Assembly: GCA_023133595.1 (NCBI GenBank)
Contig: JAGLWF010000012.1
Span: 1-37,783 of the forward strand
Length of the DNA stretch: 37,783 bases
Direction: 5' to 3'
From: Nanobdellota archaeon
GTDB taxonomy: Archaea; Nanobdellota; Nanobdellia; Woesearchaeales; WJKV01
Position numbers and translations under genes: made by a program. Below, piece by piece: positions 14,540-23,157 of the stretch. Each line of letters opens with the position of its first letter. Within the stretch, counting starts at the first letter, position 1. The notes beneath the pieces were generated by a model. That model was not told where the DNA came from and did no database searches. It saw only the letters and a list, made by a program, of their open reading frames with translations.

Positions 14540-14618
14540 CAAGATACATAGGCTCGGCTTCTAAAATAAAAGGCAATGCAGGCGGAACGCAGCAATGGCT
14601 TCGCTTGGTGCTATGCAC
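14540..14618. repeat. 96-bp inverted-repeat element, copy B (left end degraded)
   Basis: Only the right end is well conserved: GGCTTCGCTTGGTGCTATGCAC (positions 14597-14618), matching the right ends of copies A, C and D. The left half is diverged and its boundary is uncertain. It lies just beyond the stop of the Dph2-like gene. Confidence 0.5.
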
Positions 14619-14623
14619 GTACC

Positions 14624-15238
14624 TTACAGATGGTCTGCAAAAAGAACCAGATCCTCATAATTCAGGACTTTCACATCGTCTGAGATTCTCGGACATGCTG
14701 TGTTTACCCACGCTTCTATGAAAGGAAAATTAGTCATTTGTTTTATATCCAGAGTGTCGAAGAGAAAGAGGTAGAATTTCTTGTCAGGATATTTTTTCTC
14801 TAGCCCCTGCTTGATTTTTTCTGCCTGCTTTATCCTCTGTCCTGGCTTCAGTGAGATCATTATGCCTATTTGTTTTGCACTGAGAAATTTTATCCACATT
14901 GCCTTGCTCTTTTTCTTATCCTTCATGATTTCGCCTGACGGCAGGTAGATTGGTTTTCCAAGACCCTGCATTGCAATTGGATGGAAGTGTCCAGAACCAA
15001 TGAACAGGAAAGCATCAACTTTATCCTTGATCTCTTTTGCTTTGTCAATTCTGCATCCAAGAATCTCTCCACCGATTACTGCTTCAAAACCTTTTTCTGT
15101 CAGATGGTTCTTTATCTTTGGAAGTTCATCCACAAACTGCACTGTTGTTATCAATCCTAGTTTCTTGTGCTTGATCCGGTCCAGTTTCAGATCATCTAAA
15201 TCAAACTCAGCTTTTGCTGGAACAAACATGACTTCCAT
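14624..15238 (-). CDS. Dph2-like protein lacking the first domain
   Basis: Dph2 uses a 4Fe-4S cluster and SAM to start diphthamide formation on elongation factor 2. The protein has three repeated domains, each giving one cluster Cys. This 204-residue protein matches domains 2 and 3 only: GGEILGC with Cys62, FIGSGHFHP (79-87), SLKPGQR, FPF and NTACPR with Cys182. Domain 1 and its Cys are absent, whereas normal archaeal Dph2 is about 330-350 residues. A GTTTTATATATATC box about 29 bp before the ATG shows that transcription starts here, so it is not simply a mis-called start. Partner, degenerate gene and altered function are all possible. Confidence 0.82.
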   Translation of the reverse strand: MEVMFVPAKAEFDLDDLKLDRIKHKKLGLITTVQFVDELPKIKNHLTEKGFEAVIGGEILGCRIDKAKEIKDKVDAFLFIGSGHFHPIAMQGLGKPIYLPSGEIMKDKKKSKAMWIKFLSAKQIGIMISLKPGQRIKQAEKIKQGLEKKYPDKKFYLFLFDTLDIKQMTNFPFIEAWVNTACPRISDDVKVLNYEDLVLFADHL

Positions 15239-15274
15239 ATTGCTCTAGGAGCGAGGGATATATATAAAACATAC

Positions 15275-15370
15275 TGCATAGCACGCTTCGCCTGATCATT
15301 AAGTGCAATCATTAAACCAAGTCTTTTTACCTCGGCTGTTTACCCTAAGGCTACGCTAGGTGCTATGCAT
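15275..15370. repeat. 96-bp inverted-repeat element, copy C
   Basis: It begins TGCATAGCACGCTTCGC and ends GCTACGCTAGGTGCTATGCA, with the interior ATTAAACCAAGTCT. It lies between the divergent Dph2-like and TM/coiled-coil genes, just outside both TATA boxes. Confidence 0.8.
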
Positions 15371-15424
15371 ATAAAACATAACGTTTATATAGGGCAAGTG
15401 CCTAATTCAGGCAAAAGAGGGAAG

Positions 15425-15853
15425 ATGAGAAAGAACAGTATCTGGATATCCAAAAAACAGATGAGAAATCGTGTGCTATTCTTTGTTGTATCTGTAGTGA
15501 TCATCCTTATCTTGCTTGCATTGATATTCAACAGACTTAGTCCTGGTGCTGAGACAAGTGAAGAAGCACCTGCATCAGAAGAAGAACAAAATCTAGGAAT
15601 GGAAGCTGAACAAGAAGTTGATGGCAATGCAGACGAAGCACTAGAAGAACCGCCAGAACCAGAATGCACAATGATGCGGAAGCATGCAGAAGATGAATTG
15701 CTTGATGCATACAAGATCGAGAAGGAAGCTAAAGAGATTGTACGAAGATTAGAGGAAGATCTTTTGAAAGCAAATGAAAAGATAGATGAAGCTGAGGTTT
15801 TTGTCAAACAAGCACAAAAAATGCTTGAAGACGCTAAATTATGTTCTGAATAA
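15425..15853 (+). CDS. Membrane-anchored coiled-coil protein
   Basis: The start is at MRKNSIWISKKQ (ATG 15425), because GAGGGA precedes it and an ACGTTTATATAG box lies about 35 bp upstream; a longer frame would begin inside the repeat. One membrane helix (about residues 16-37) follows a basic N-terminus, then an acidic Glu/Ala/Pro linker, a single CTMM Cys and a C-terminal coiled coil ending in LCSE. The positive-inside rule places the acidic part outside the cell. No family is recognised. Confidence 0.7.
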   Translation: MRKNSIWISKKQMRNRVLFFVVSVVIILILLALIFNRLSPGAETSEEAPASEEEQNLGMEAEQEVDGNADEALEEPPEPECTMMRKHAEDELLDAYKIEKEAKEIVRRLEEDLLKANEKIDEAEVFVKQAQKMLEDAKLCSE

Positions 15854-15937
15854 AATGTCACATATTTCTATTTTGTAATCCAATATTCTTTATAAACCTC
15901 TTTCACTTATATATCTGTAAACGATGAGGGTGTCACA

Positions 15938-16795
15938 ATGATAAACGCAACAATAAATCCAAACACAATACAAGGATATAATCCGATTCCAAATAATTTT
16001 GGAAAGCCTTTGTTCTTAGACAGAGAAGGCTCAAGAGGATTAGAAGGCCTGGCTGCCAAGGACAAGTTAGCAGATCTATACAGACAAGCGAGAGCCGAAG
16101 GATATGACCTATTAGGAGCATTTTACGAGAAAAAGTACAGGGAAGAAGAAGAGCCTCAAGAGATGGATGATGACGAACTTTTTGAACAGATGTTCGGCAG
16201 GTACAATGTATTAAATACTCTCTATAATCTTCTGCAAAGAAGACTGCCTGTGGACAAACCAAATAATACTTATGGAAACAACAAGCAGGCCTACAAAGCT
16301 ATCCAGAATCATCTGAAGCAGCAGCAAGGAAGAAGCGCAGGAGAAGGTGCAATCATTTTCTCGAATGGAGAACAGTACGGTTCAAGAAAAGATCTTGCAG
16401 GTGCTGATAGACTAGCGCAAAGGTATGAAGCATTTGTGAACAGTTCAGTCGGAAAACAACTGTTCAAGGATCTTGGAGGAGCTCCAAAGTTCGATGGTTA
16501 TGCTTTCATGAACCTGGGTCAAGGTGTGCTCGGTGCAATGATTGATGTTGGTGACAAGAAAGTTCTTGCCATCAACAAGCAGTATGCAGCACAATTAGAA
16601 GGCACAGCCCTGGAAACTTATGTCCTTGCGCACGAATCAGTGCATGGTTTAGGTGAACGATCAGAGTATAACACTGACAACAAGCTGTATAATTCATTCA
16701 GCAAGGCTGCTGGCAGGACAAGTGGTCCTGAGAGAAGAACTTATGCTAGCTTAGCAAACATAGGAAGACAGTACACTAAAACACCAGCTGCTTAG
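15938..16795 (+). CDS. HEXXH-motif protein, putative zinc metallopeptidase
   Basis: VLAHESVHGLGERSEY (229-244) contains HESVH at 232-236, the zincin zinc-binding and catalytic motif, with Glu240 or Glu243 as a candidate third ligand. No signal peptide or membrane segment is visible, so it is probably cytosolic unless exported another way. The N-terminal 130 residues are charged and helical. I do not recognise the family. The start has GAGGGTG before it. Its 3' end overlaps the convergent aminotransferase gene by four bases. Confidence 0.7.
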   Translation: MINATINPNTIQGYNPIPNNFGKPLFLDREGSRGLEGLAAKDKLADLYRQARAEGYDLLGAFYEKKYREEEEPQEMDDDELFEQMFGRYNVLNTLYNLLQRRLPVDKPNNTYGNNKQAYKAIQNHLKQQQGRSAGEGAIIFSNGEQYGSRKDLAGADRLAQRYEAFVNSSVGKQLFKDLGGAPKFDGYAFMNLGQGVLGAMIDVGDKKVLAINKQYAAQLEGTALETYVLAHESVHGLGERSEYNTDNKLYNSFSKAAGRTSGPERRTYASLANIGRQYTKTPAA

Positions 16796-18132
16796 ATTCG
16801 TTTTGCGCTTTTTTCAAACAGTTGTGCAAACAAATCCACTTCGCGGTTAGTCACATCCAGTGGCGGCAGCACTCTTATTGTCTTATGGCCGCAAGGCGCG
16901 AGAAGAAGTCCGTTTTTCAGGCATTTCTGTAGCAATATTTTTCTATTTTTTTCAGTGTCCATTTCAAATGCAAGCATCAAACCAATACCTCTTACATTTA
17001 TAATCTGTTTTTGTTTTACCTGTACATCTGCCATAATCTTCTTTAATTTCTCGCCTTGTTTTGTAGCATTGTGCAAAAGATTCTTTTTTTGTATTATATC
17101 AATTATTTTGTATCCCAGTGCAGATGCCATAGCATTACCTTCCCCCCAAGTCGAGCTTATCCTTCCATTTTCAGCTGGGAACATACCTCTTTTACTGATA
17201 GTTGCTCCAACTTGCAATGATTTTGCAGAAGCAATCACATCTGGTTTTACATCATAATGCTCGCTGCACCACCATTTTCCAGTCCTGCCCATCCCTGCCT
17301 GTATCTCGTCACAGATTATTGGAATATCATTATCATGACAGAATTCAAACAAATGTTGCATCTCTGTTTTATCTGCAATATTATATCCTCCTTCTCCTTG
17401 GACAGGTTCGATTATCACATATGCAGTTTCATCTGGATCAATCATTCCTACTTTCGGATGCATGAGATCCTCGATATAACTTCTTGTCACTCCGTCTTTT
17501 GATATGACAAACCATCTTCTTAGGTCCTGTTCATCAGGAAAAGGCATTGTGATGATTTTCGGGACTTGTGGATACCAGTTTTTATGCACTAATTTTGATT
17601 CATTCAGCGACAATGCTCCTAATGTCCGTCCGTGGAACGCACCTAATGCTGTTATTCCGTAACCATTGTTTTCTCTATATGCATAACAAATCTTTATCGC
17701 ATTCTCTACAGCTTCTGTGCCTGTATTTGAAAAATACGCACAATCAAAGCCAAATGTTTTTGTTATCTCAACTATTTTATGATGCAAGTGAGAAGGTGTT
17801 GGTATCTCTGATTTTTTTGGCTTCTTGCCATGGCCAGCAATAAAATCTGAACCAGCGTATTTGTCTGGAAGAAATGATAATTTCTTCATCAATGATATTA
17901 ATTCCGGATTATTATAACCTAAAGGAGAAGATGCAATGTGTGATACAAAATCCATGATTACATTTCCATCAACATCAGTACAGAACGGACCGATTGCAGG
18001 TGCACTTCTATCCCAGATAAACTCAGGAACATAAGTAGACGGTGCAGCATACTTCAGATGAAACTCTGCCCATGCCCTGGCATTAGGACCTGAAATTCTC
18101 CTTACTTTTGGCACTGCTGTGTTACGGTTCAT
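16792..18132 (-). CDS. Class III PLP-dependent aminotransferase
   Basis: A 446-residue fold-type I enzyme of the 4-aminobutyrate/ornithine/lysine aminotransferase group. Motifs: FSNTGTEAVENAIK (134-147, phosphate binding), GAFHGRTLGALSL, EPVQGEGGY (242-250), CDEIQAGMGRTG with Asp275 to the PLP nitrogen, ASAKSLQVGAT with Lys304 as Schiff-base lysine, and STWGEGNAMASALG. Some archaeal members of this group are amino-acid racemases, so substrate and reaction stay open. An aldehyde dehydrogenase on the same strand 1.1 kb upstream could oxidise the semialdehyde product. Confidence 0.88.
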   Translation of the reverse strand: MNRNTAVPKVRRISGPNARAWAEFHLKYAAPSTYVPEFIWDRSAPAIGPFCTDVDGNVIMDFVSHIASSPLGYNNPELISLMKKLSFLPDKYAGSDFIAGHGKKPKKSEIPTPSHLHHKIVEITKTFGFDCAYFSNTGTEAVENAIKICYAYRENNGYGITALGAFHGRTLGALSLNESKLVHKNWYPQVPKIITMPFPDEQDLRRWFVISKDGVTRSYIEDLMHPKVGMIDPDETAYVIIEPVQGEGGYNIADKTEMQHLFEFCHDNDIPIICDEIQAGMGRTGKWWCSEHYDVKPDVIASAKSLQVGATISKRGMFPAENGRISSTWGEGNAMASALGYKIIDIIQKKNLLHNATKQGEKLKKIMADVQVKQKQIINVRGIGLMLAFEMDTEKNRKILLQKCLKNGLLLAPCGHKTIRVLPPLDVTNREVDLFAQLFEKSAKRI

Positions 18133-18191
18133 CTACCACCTCTTACATAGAAACAGGCTTCTCTTGTATATAAATATAGAGCTTTTAAAAA

Positions 18192-18199
18192 GGGGGGGG
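18192..18199. other. G8 homopolymer tract
   Basis: Eight consecutive G between the aminotransferase and the 18269 gene, in otherwise AT-rich intergenic DNA (18133-18268). It lies upstream of a CTTTATAAAG box for the 18269 gene. It could be length-variable or an assembly-prone site; no function is claimed. Confidence 0.5.
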
Positions 18200-18268
18200 A
18201 GGTTATCCCTTCTTAGGGACTACAATACATAAGCTTTATAAAGGGCTGGTAATAAGAAATACTAGAAA

Positions 18269-18727
18269 ATGAGCTATAGACCACCAAAACTAATAGAAGC
18301 TGAACAATTTGTAGAGAAGAATAGGAAAAAGCGTAGATTCGGTCTAGTTGAGATTCTTGTAGGTGGTGCTGGTGTAGCTGGATCTTTGGCAACAATGGTC
18401 ATGGATCCTTTTGCAGAGATGATCAGCACGCCTGGAGTTGAACATTATGTTGGTGGAATAGCAAACGGAATACTAGCGTATGGTGTTGGTGCTATTGGAA
18501 TACTTGTTGCAGGAAAAGGTCTTTATGATATAGTAGAATATACTTTTGGATTAGCAAGTGCAAGAAGACAACTTGAAGCTACAAGAGATGAAATAAGAAG
18601 AGAAAATCAAGGAACCAGAGGACGTCCATCAAGATCTAATGGAAAATCTAAAATATTGTACGATCCTGATGCATTGAATCAATTAAGAACAAAGAAAAGA
18701 CCACCATTCAATCCGCTTTTATTCTAG
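18269..18727 (+). CDS. Small membrane protein, two helices
   Basis: The 152-residue protein has two glycine-rich membrane segments (about residues 25-45 and 65-90), a basic juxtamembrane N-terminus (KKRRFG) and a charged cytosolic-type tail (RREN...RGRPSRSNGK). The ATG follows a CTTTATAAAG box by about 35 bp. The stop is adjacent to the convergent 18728-19183 gene. The family is not recognised. Confidence 0.65.
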   Translation: MSYRPPKLIEAEQFVEKNRKKRRFGLVEILVGGAGVAGSLATMVMDPFAEMISTPGVEHYVGGIANGILAYGVGAIGILVAGKGLYDIVEYTFGLASARRQLEATRDEIRRENQGTRGRPSRSNGKSKILYDPDALNQLRTKKRPPFNPLLF

Positions 18728-19183
18728 TTATGTTGCATACTGCATGAACACATCTGTTTCTGGGTCTATTTTTGGATCTGTTGTTTCTCTTGTTTCCCTC
18801 TCTGCAGTCTCTTCTAACACTGTTGGCGGAGTCAAGTTTCCTTTTTTCCAGTTGTATGCGAGTTCTGCTGTAAATATCAACGGTGTCAATGGAAGACCAC
18901 AGAGAAATCCAGGAACTCCTCCAGAGATTATTGATACTAATGCTGGAGCTATATCCATTGAACTTGATTTCTCACTTTCTCTATACAAAGACCTGGCTCC
19001 ATACTTCGCAGGAATTTGTATACGTGTATCGAACATCTCTGGATCTTTTCTAAGTTTGGATATTCCTTTCCAAATCAAAGCACTGGTATAATCAGTTCCA
19101 ATAATAAAAGAAAAGAAAGTTGCTTTTGTCCAAATTCTTGCTTCTCTCATCCCATCTTTAAATTCATCCCAATGTTCTCCCAT
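18728..19183 (-). CDS. Hypothetical membrane-associated protein, 151 residues
   Basis: One or two hydrophobic segments (around residues 80-110, SIISGGVPGFLCGLPLTPLIF) and an acidic Thr/Glu-rich C-terminus (EETAERETRETTDPKIDPE). A strong Shine-Dalgarno GGAGGAGG precedes the ATG at 19181-19183. It is tail-to-tail with another small membrane protein, with no intergenic space. No family is recognised. Confidence 0.65.
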   Translation of the reverse strand: MGEHWDEFKDGMREARIWTKATFFSFIIGTDYTSALIWKGISKLRKDPEMFDTRIQIPAKYGARSLYRESEKSSSMDIAPALVSIISGGVPGFLCGLPLTPLIFTAELAYNWKKGNLTPPTVLEETAERETRETTDPKIDPETDVFMQYAT

Positions 19184-19231
19184 AAGTATCCTCCTCCGTT
19201 AATATATAGAAAAAATAATGACTATTTAAAC

Positions 19232-20731
19232 TTAATCAATCTGAGCTTTCTGTAATTTGCCTGAGAAATCGTTGTAAACCACTTTCATCTCTGTGTATGT
19301 TTCTATTGCACCGCCTATTCCACCTGCTTCCCGATGGCCGTTGCCAGTATTCTTCAGACCACCGAATGGAGTCTGTATTTCTGCGCCAATTGTCGGCGAG
19401 TTTATGTAGATCAATCCTGATTGCAGGTCGCGTGCTGCTGTCTCTGCAGCCCTGACATTTTCAGTGTAGATAGACATTGACAATCCATATTTTGTGCTGT
19501 TTGCAATCTTGATTGCATCTTTCAGATTCTCTGCCTGCAGTAATGCGACTACAGGTCCGAAGATTTCTTCTTGTGCGATCCTCATGTTTGGTTTTACATT
19601 TGTGAATATTGTCGGCTGATAGAAATGACCTTTTTTGCATTCTCCATTCTTGTAGTAATCTCCGCCGCACAGCATCTTTGCCTTGTCTTCGTTCCTTCCA
19701 ATGCGGACATACTCGTGCGTCTTCTGCACAGCATCGAGATTAACTAGAGGTCCGACTTCTGTTGTTGGTTTCAGGCCATTGCCTAGTTTTAATTTTTTCG
19801 CAGCCGCTACAAACTTCTTCTTGAAATTGTCAAAGACTTTCTTGTGGACAATCACTCTGGAAACTGCAGTGCATCTCTGCCCTGTTGTTCCGAATCCTCC
19901 CCAGAGTGCGCCTTCGACTGCAAGGTCCAGTTTGGCGTCGTCCATGACAATGACGCAGTTCTTTCCTCCCATCTCCAAAGAATGTTTTTTCAGTTTTTTT
20001 GCGCAGGTTGCACCGATCCTTTTTCCAACAATAGAGCTTCCTGTGAAAGAGATGCCGTCTATTCCATCGTGGGTCACCAGATGGTTTCCAGCTTCTTCTC
20101 CAAAACCATTCACTAAATTCAAAACACCTTTTGGGAGTCCTGCATCTGCAAAACATTCCACTAGTTTGAAAGCACAGGCAGGAGTATATTTAGAAGGCTT
20201 GAACACAACAGTGTTTCCATAGATCAGGGCTGGAAAGATTTTCCACGCAGGAATCGCGATTGGAAAATTCCACGGTGTGATTAAACCAAAAACACCGACA
20301 GGCTCTCGTATTGTTCTTACAGATTTCTCTTTCAATTCGCACGGCATTGTCTGCCCGAATGATCTTCTTCCTTCTCCTGCAAAATAATAACCAATATCAA
20401 TAGCTTCCTGCACATCACCAAGCCCTTCGTTTATCACCTTGCCCATCTCTATTGTTACTAATTCTCCCAACTGTTTTTTTCTTTCAAGAATTAATTGTGA
20501 AGCTTTGTAAAGTATCTCTCCTCTTTTTGGTGCTGGTGTCAATCTCCATGCATCAAAAGCTTTTCTTGCAGTCTTCACAGCATAATCAACATCTTTTTGT
20601 GTTGATTGTGGTGCGACTGCAACAGTCTCAGTATTGACTGCTGGATTCATGGATTTAAAAGTCTGTTTAGATTCAGAATCAAGCCACTGGCCACCAATAT
20701 AATTTTTTATGCGGATAATACGTTCAGCCAT
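19232..20731 (-). CDS. NAD(P)-dependent aldehyde dehydrogenase
   Basis: A full-length (499 residues) ALDH-superfamily enzyme that oxidises aldehydes to acids. Visible are PWNFPIAIP with Asn155, FKPSKYTP (178-185, cofactor), FTGSSIVGKRI (cofactor binding), SLEMGGKN with general base Glu253, GTTGQRCTAVSR with nucleophile Cys287, and EEIFGPVV. The C-terminus (FGGLKNTGNGHREAG ... SGKLQKAQID) is typical of a semialdehyde-oxidising subgroup, but the exact substrate cannot be fixed. With the class III aminotransferase it could form an amino-acid breakdown pair (for example lysine or 4-aminobutyrate). Confidence 0.93.
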   Translation of the reverse strand: MAERIIRIKNYIGGQWLDSESKQTFKSMNPAVNTETVAVAPQSTQKDVDYAVKTARKAFDAWRLTPAPKRGEILYKASQLILERKKQLGELVTIEMGKVINEGLGDVQEAIDIGYYFAGEGRRSFGQTMPCELKEKSVRTIREPVGVFGLITPWNFPIAIPAWKIFPALIYGNTVVFKPSKYTPACAFKLVECFADAGLPKGVLNLVNGFGEEAGNHLVTHDGIDGISFTGSSIVGKRIGATCAKKLKKHSLEMGGKNCVIVMDDAKLDLAVEGALWGGFGTTGQRCTAVSRVIVHKKVFDNFKKKFVAAAKKLKLGNGLKPTTEVGPLVNLDAVQKTHEYVRIGRNEDKAKMLCGGDYYKNGECKKGHFYQPTIFTNVKPNMRIAQEEIFGPVVALLQAENLKDAIKIANSTKYGLSMSIYTENVRAAETAARDLQSGLIYINSPTIGAEIQTPFGGLKNTGNGHREAGGIGGAIETYTEMKVVYNDFSGKLQKAQID

Positions 20732-20819
20732 CTAAAAACCTCTTGGTCTAAGTTTATGGATAAAAGGTATATAAAGATTTGGGTTAAATTTTATATATAG
20801 AATCTAGTTCCTTCCCTAT

Positions 20820-22319
20820 ATGGAGCTGGAGGAGATCTTAAGAATAAGCAGGTTAATCAAAAATAATCTTAAACCTGGCTGGGAAATAGGGCTTAGAATT
20901 TCTTTTAGTGAACTGGTTGCAGAGACCCTTCCAAGAGATAAATTCATTGATCTTGAGCTTGAGGTATTGCGCCATATTGTGAAATTTCGGGCGAAAGAAA
21001 AAAATATCAAGATGGCTAACGTTCCGCAGATACTTGCAAGATGCGGAAATTACAAAGCTCATTCTCTCCATAAGCCTTTATTGGAAGGATTTGACATTAT
21101 TGCCAGCCTTGATCTGGATTTGTTATGGAGTTTTAAAGGAAAAAGATGGGGAACAATATACAAAGATGCAGACAAGGGTCGACAAAAAGAGTTAGACGTG
21201 ATAAGACGCAATCTTGACGCAGTAGATATCTCAGTAGACAGCCGGCGTTTGGAGAAAGATCTGAAGAAAGTTCATGGAAGAATATACGAAACTTTGAATG
21301 GGGAGAATGCTGAATACATTGATGCTGTCAACAGTATGGGCATAGTTGATCTTTATTATCTTATCCAGTCAAGAGACGGGCCTAAAGATGAATATCTCAA
21401 GCATGTCTGGGCATGTATTGCAAGCGACATGGTCTCAAGGAATCAGGCTTTACTCTTTGCATTGAGTGACGGGCCAAAATTGACTGATCTCATGGAGGAG
21501 AAAGTAAACATTCCAGTAATTCTGCTGAACACACCTGCGGAGGATCCTGAAGCATTAAAGAAATATTGCCAAGAGATGAACTCTGATGTAATTGCTTCAT
21601 GGCTTGTCGGAAGAGCTGATAGATTTAGGATTGCAGACTTGCAAAGCCAAGTCAAAGATCTTGAAGAAAAAAGGGCTCAGGTGAAAAAAAACCATGACGC
21701 AGAGATCAAGGATAGGGATCAGAGATATGGCGAAGCCCAGGAAAAGATAAGAAAACTTAAATCTGGCGAAGCTGTGGAGAATGGTGCTGCATTGGAAAAA
21801 GAAAATGCAGAATTGAAAAGTAGAGTTGCAGAACTAGAAAAAGAAGCCAAAGAATACGAAGGATTGGCAGAAGAATATGCAGAAGATGCCGCTCAATTAG
21901 AAGAAAAATTGGCTGGATTACAGAGAGAGAGCGCAGAACTAAAAAAACAGGTTGAAGATCCAAAAATTGACGAGACTCCTGCTTATATAATTCAAAATCA
22001 GGGATTACAGGCTAATATCGAAAGATTAGGTCTTAATTATACTATCATCTGCGCTATTGTCGTAGCAGGCTTCAAATGGGGAAGATACAGCAACACCCAC
22101 AGGCTTTCAGATGAGAGCGTAAGAAAGAATGTCCGGGGAAAAATCGGAGATAAATTGATGACAAGATATGATGCTCATTTCAAAGCTTTGAAGAGAGCAA
22201 ATGTTATCCTAAAAGGTGGTACTAGGGGTTACAGTTTGAATGCAAATGTCGAAGGTATAAGAGACCCGTATCTCAGGCGTGTAGTCCGCAGCCTCCTCGA
22301 CATGAAGAAAGAATTATAA
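20820..22319 (+). CDS. Large coiled-coil protein of unknown function
   Basis: A 499-residue protein in three parts: an alpha/beta or helical N-terminal domain (1-265), a long Glu/Lys/Leu heptad coiled coil (about 268-395), and a compact C-terminal domain (400-499) whose end (FKALKRANVILKGGTRGYSLN) looks like a winged-helix wing. No ATPase or nuclease motif is visible. A TTTTATATATA box lies about 31 bp before the ATG. It could be a DNA-associated structural protein, but this is speculative. Convergent with the first TrmB-type gene. Confidence 0.7.
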   Translation: MELEEILRISRLIKNNLKPGWEIGLRISFSELVAETLPRDKFIDLELEVLRHIVKFRAKEKNIKMANVPQILARCGNYKAHSLHKPLLEGFDIIASLDLDLLWSFKGKRWGTIYKDADKGRQKELDVIRRNLDAVDISVDSRRLEKDLKKVHGRIYETLNGENAEYIDAVNSMGIVDLYYLIQSRDGPKDEYLKHVWACIASDMVSRNQALLFALSDGPKLTDLMEEKVNIPVILLNTPAEDPEALKKYCQEMNSDVIASWLVGRADRFRIADLQSQVKDLEEKRAQVKKNHDAEIKDRDQRYGEAQEKIRKLKSGEAVENGAALEKENAELKSRVAELEKEAKEYEGLAEEYAEDAAQLEEKLAGLQRESAELKKQVEDPKIDETPAYIIQNQGLQANIERLGLNYTIICAIVVAGFKWGRYSNTHRLSDESVRKNVRGKIGDKLMTRYDAHFKALKRANVILKGGTRGYSLNANVEGIRDPYLRRVVRSLLDMKKEL

Positions 22320-22325
22320 GAATGA

Positions 22326-23042
22326 TTATTCTGCAATCTTCCAGAAATGTTCGAACTGTTTTCTATGCGTATCTGTGACTTGATTATTTTTTACAATAAT
22401 TAAATAATAAGGAGTTCCCGCAATAAAGAACGCAACTTTATCTCTGTATATTACTTGGGTTGTGTTCCCTACTATTGCAGGATCTATCTCTTTGTATTCT
22501 ACATTTTTCACTTTTAATTTTCTCGCACCTTTCCTGACAATAGCCTTTTCTTTCCATCCTTTTCTGTGCATAATGTTGAAATATTTCTCTATATATATAG
22601 GTTCAACCTCTGCAAGGACGTCTTCATTAATACCAAAATACAATATCTCATCTCCCTTTTTTGCTTTTGTCAGGATATCTTTCATCAATGTTCTCCATAC
22701 TTTTTTCCCTTTATGGAGTTCGATTTCTGTATCTTCTTTTTCTGTTAGCATGAGTTTGTTAAGATCTGGAACTATTGATTGAAAAGATTCAAGCTTCATC
22801 CTCAAAAGTTCTGCAAGATTTTCTGGACTGGTTGCCTGGAAATACTTTTTCTTGCCTTTCATGATAGAATTGATTACACCTTTCTCCTGCATCCGCTCTA
22901 AAGCATCATAAATATAACCTCTATGCAAGCCTGTTTTTTCAGCTAGTTCATAAGGATTCAGAAGTCCATGCTGGAGAAGGGCTAGATAAAGCCTCACCTC
23001 ATTATCTGTCAGCCCTAACTCTCGCAGTTGTTTCTCGTACAT
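22326..23042 (-). CDS. TrmB-family transcriptional regulator 1
   Basis: The N-terminal TrmB winged helix is clear (residues 5-75: LGLTDNEVRLYLALL ... ELAEKTGLHRGYIYDALERM ... KGKKKYFQA), then a short coiled coil and an effector-type domain of about 130 residues ending in FEHFWKIAE. The partner ligand domain is not the TrmB sugar-binding domain that I would recognise. It is divergent from a substrate-binding protein gene, so it probably regulates that gene and itself. A TGTATA-GAA-TATACA palindrome directly precedes its start. Confidence 0.88.
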   Translation of the reverse strand: MYEKQLRELGLTDNEVRLYLALLQHGLLNPYELAEKTGLHRGYIYDALERMQEKGVINSIMKGKKKYFQATSPENLAELLRMKLESFQSIVPDLNKLMLTEKEDTEIELHKGKKVWRTLMKDILTKAKKGDEILYFGINEDVLAEVEPIYIEKYFNIMHRKGWKEKAIVRKGARKLKVKNVEYKEIDPAIVGNTTQVIYRDKVAFFIAGTPYYLIIVKNNQVTDTHRKQFEHFWKIAE

Positions 23043-23043
23043 A

Positions 23044-23058
23044 TGTATAGAATATACA
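23044..23058. promoter_or_regulatory. Candidate operator, module 1
   Basis: A perfect inverted repeat TGTATA-GAA-TATACA, one base upstream of the regulator 1 start codon, in the divergent promoter region. It has the same 3-bp spacer design as the module 3 palindrome. Confidence 0.45.
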
Positions 23059-23157
23059 AAATCATATATAAATTTATCTAATTTTCGTCCTTTAAAGTAC
23101 GAACAATATTAATATATTAGGACTACTGATTAGTAAGTATAACTGTGAGGTGACAAA

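Noticed and set aside
15238-15365. Missing Dph2 domain 1 directly upstream of the short Dph2-like gene
   Set aside because: The upstream DNA is a promoter and an inverted-repeat element with no matching frame, so it is not a simple frameshift in this window.
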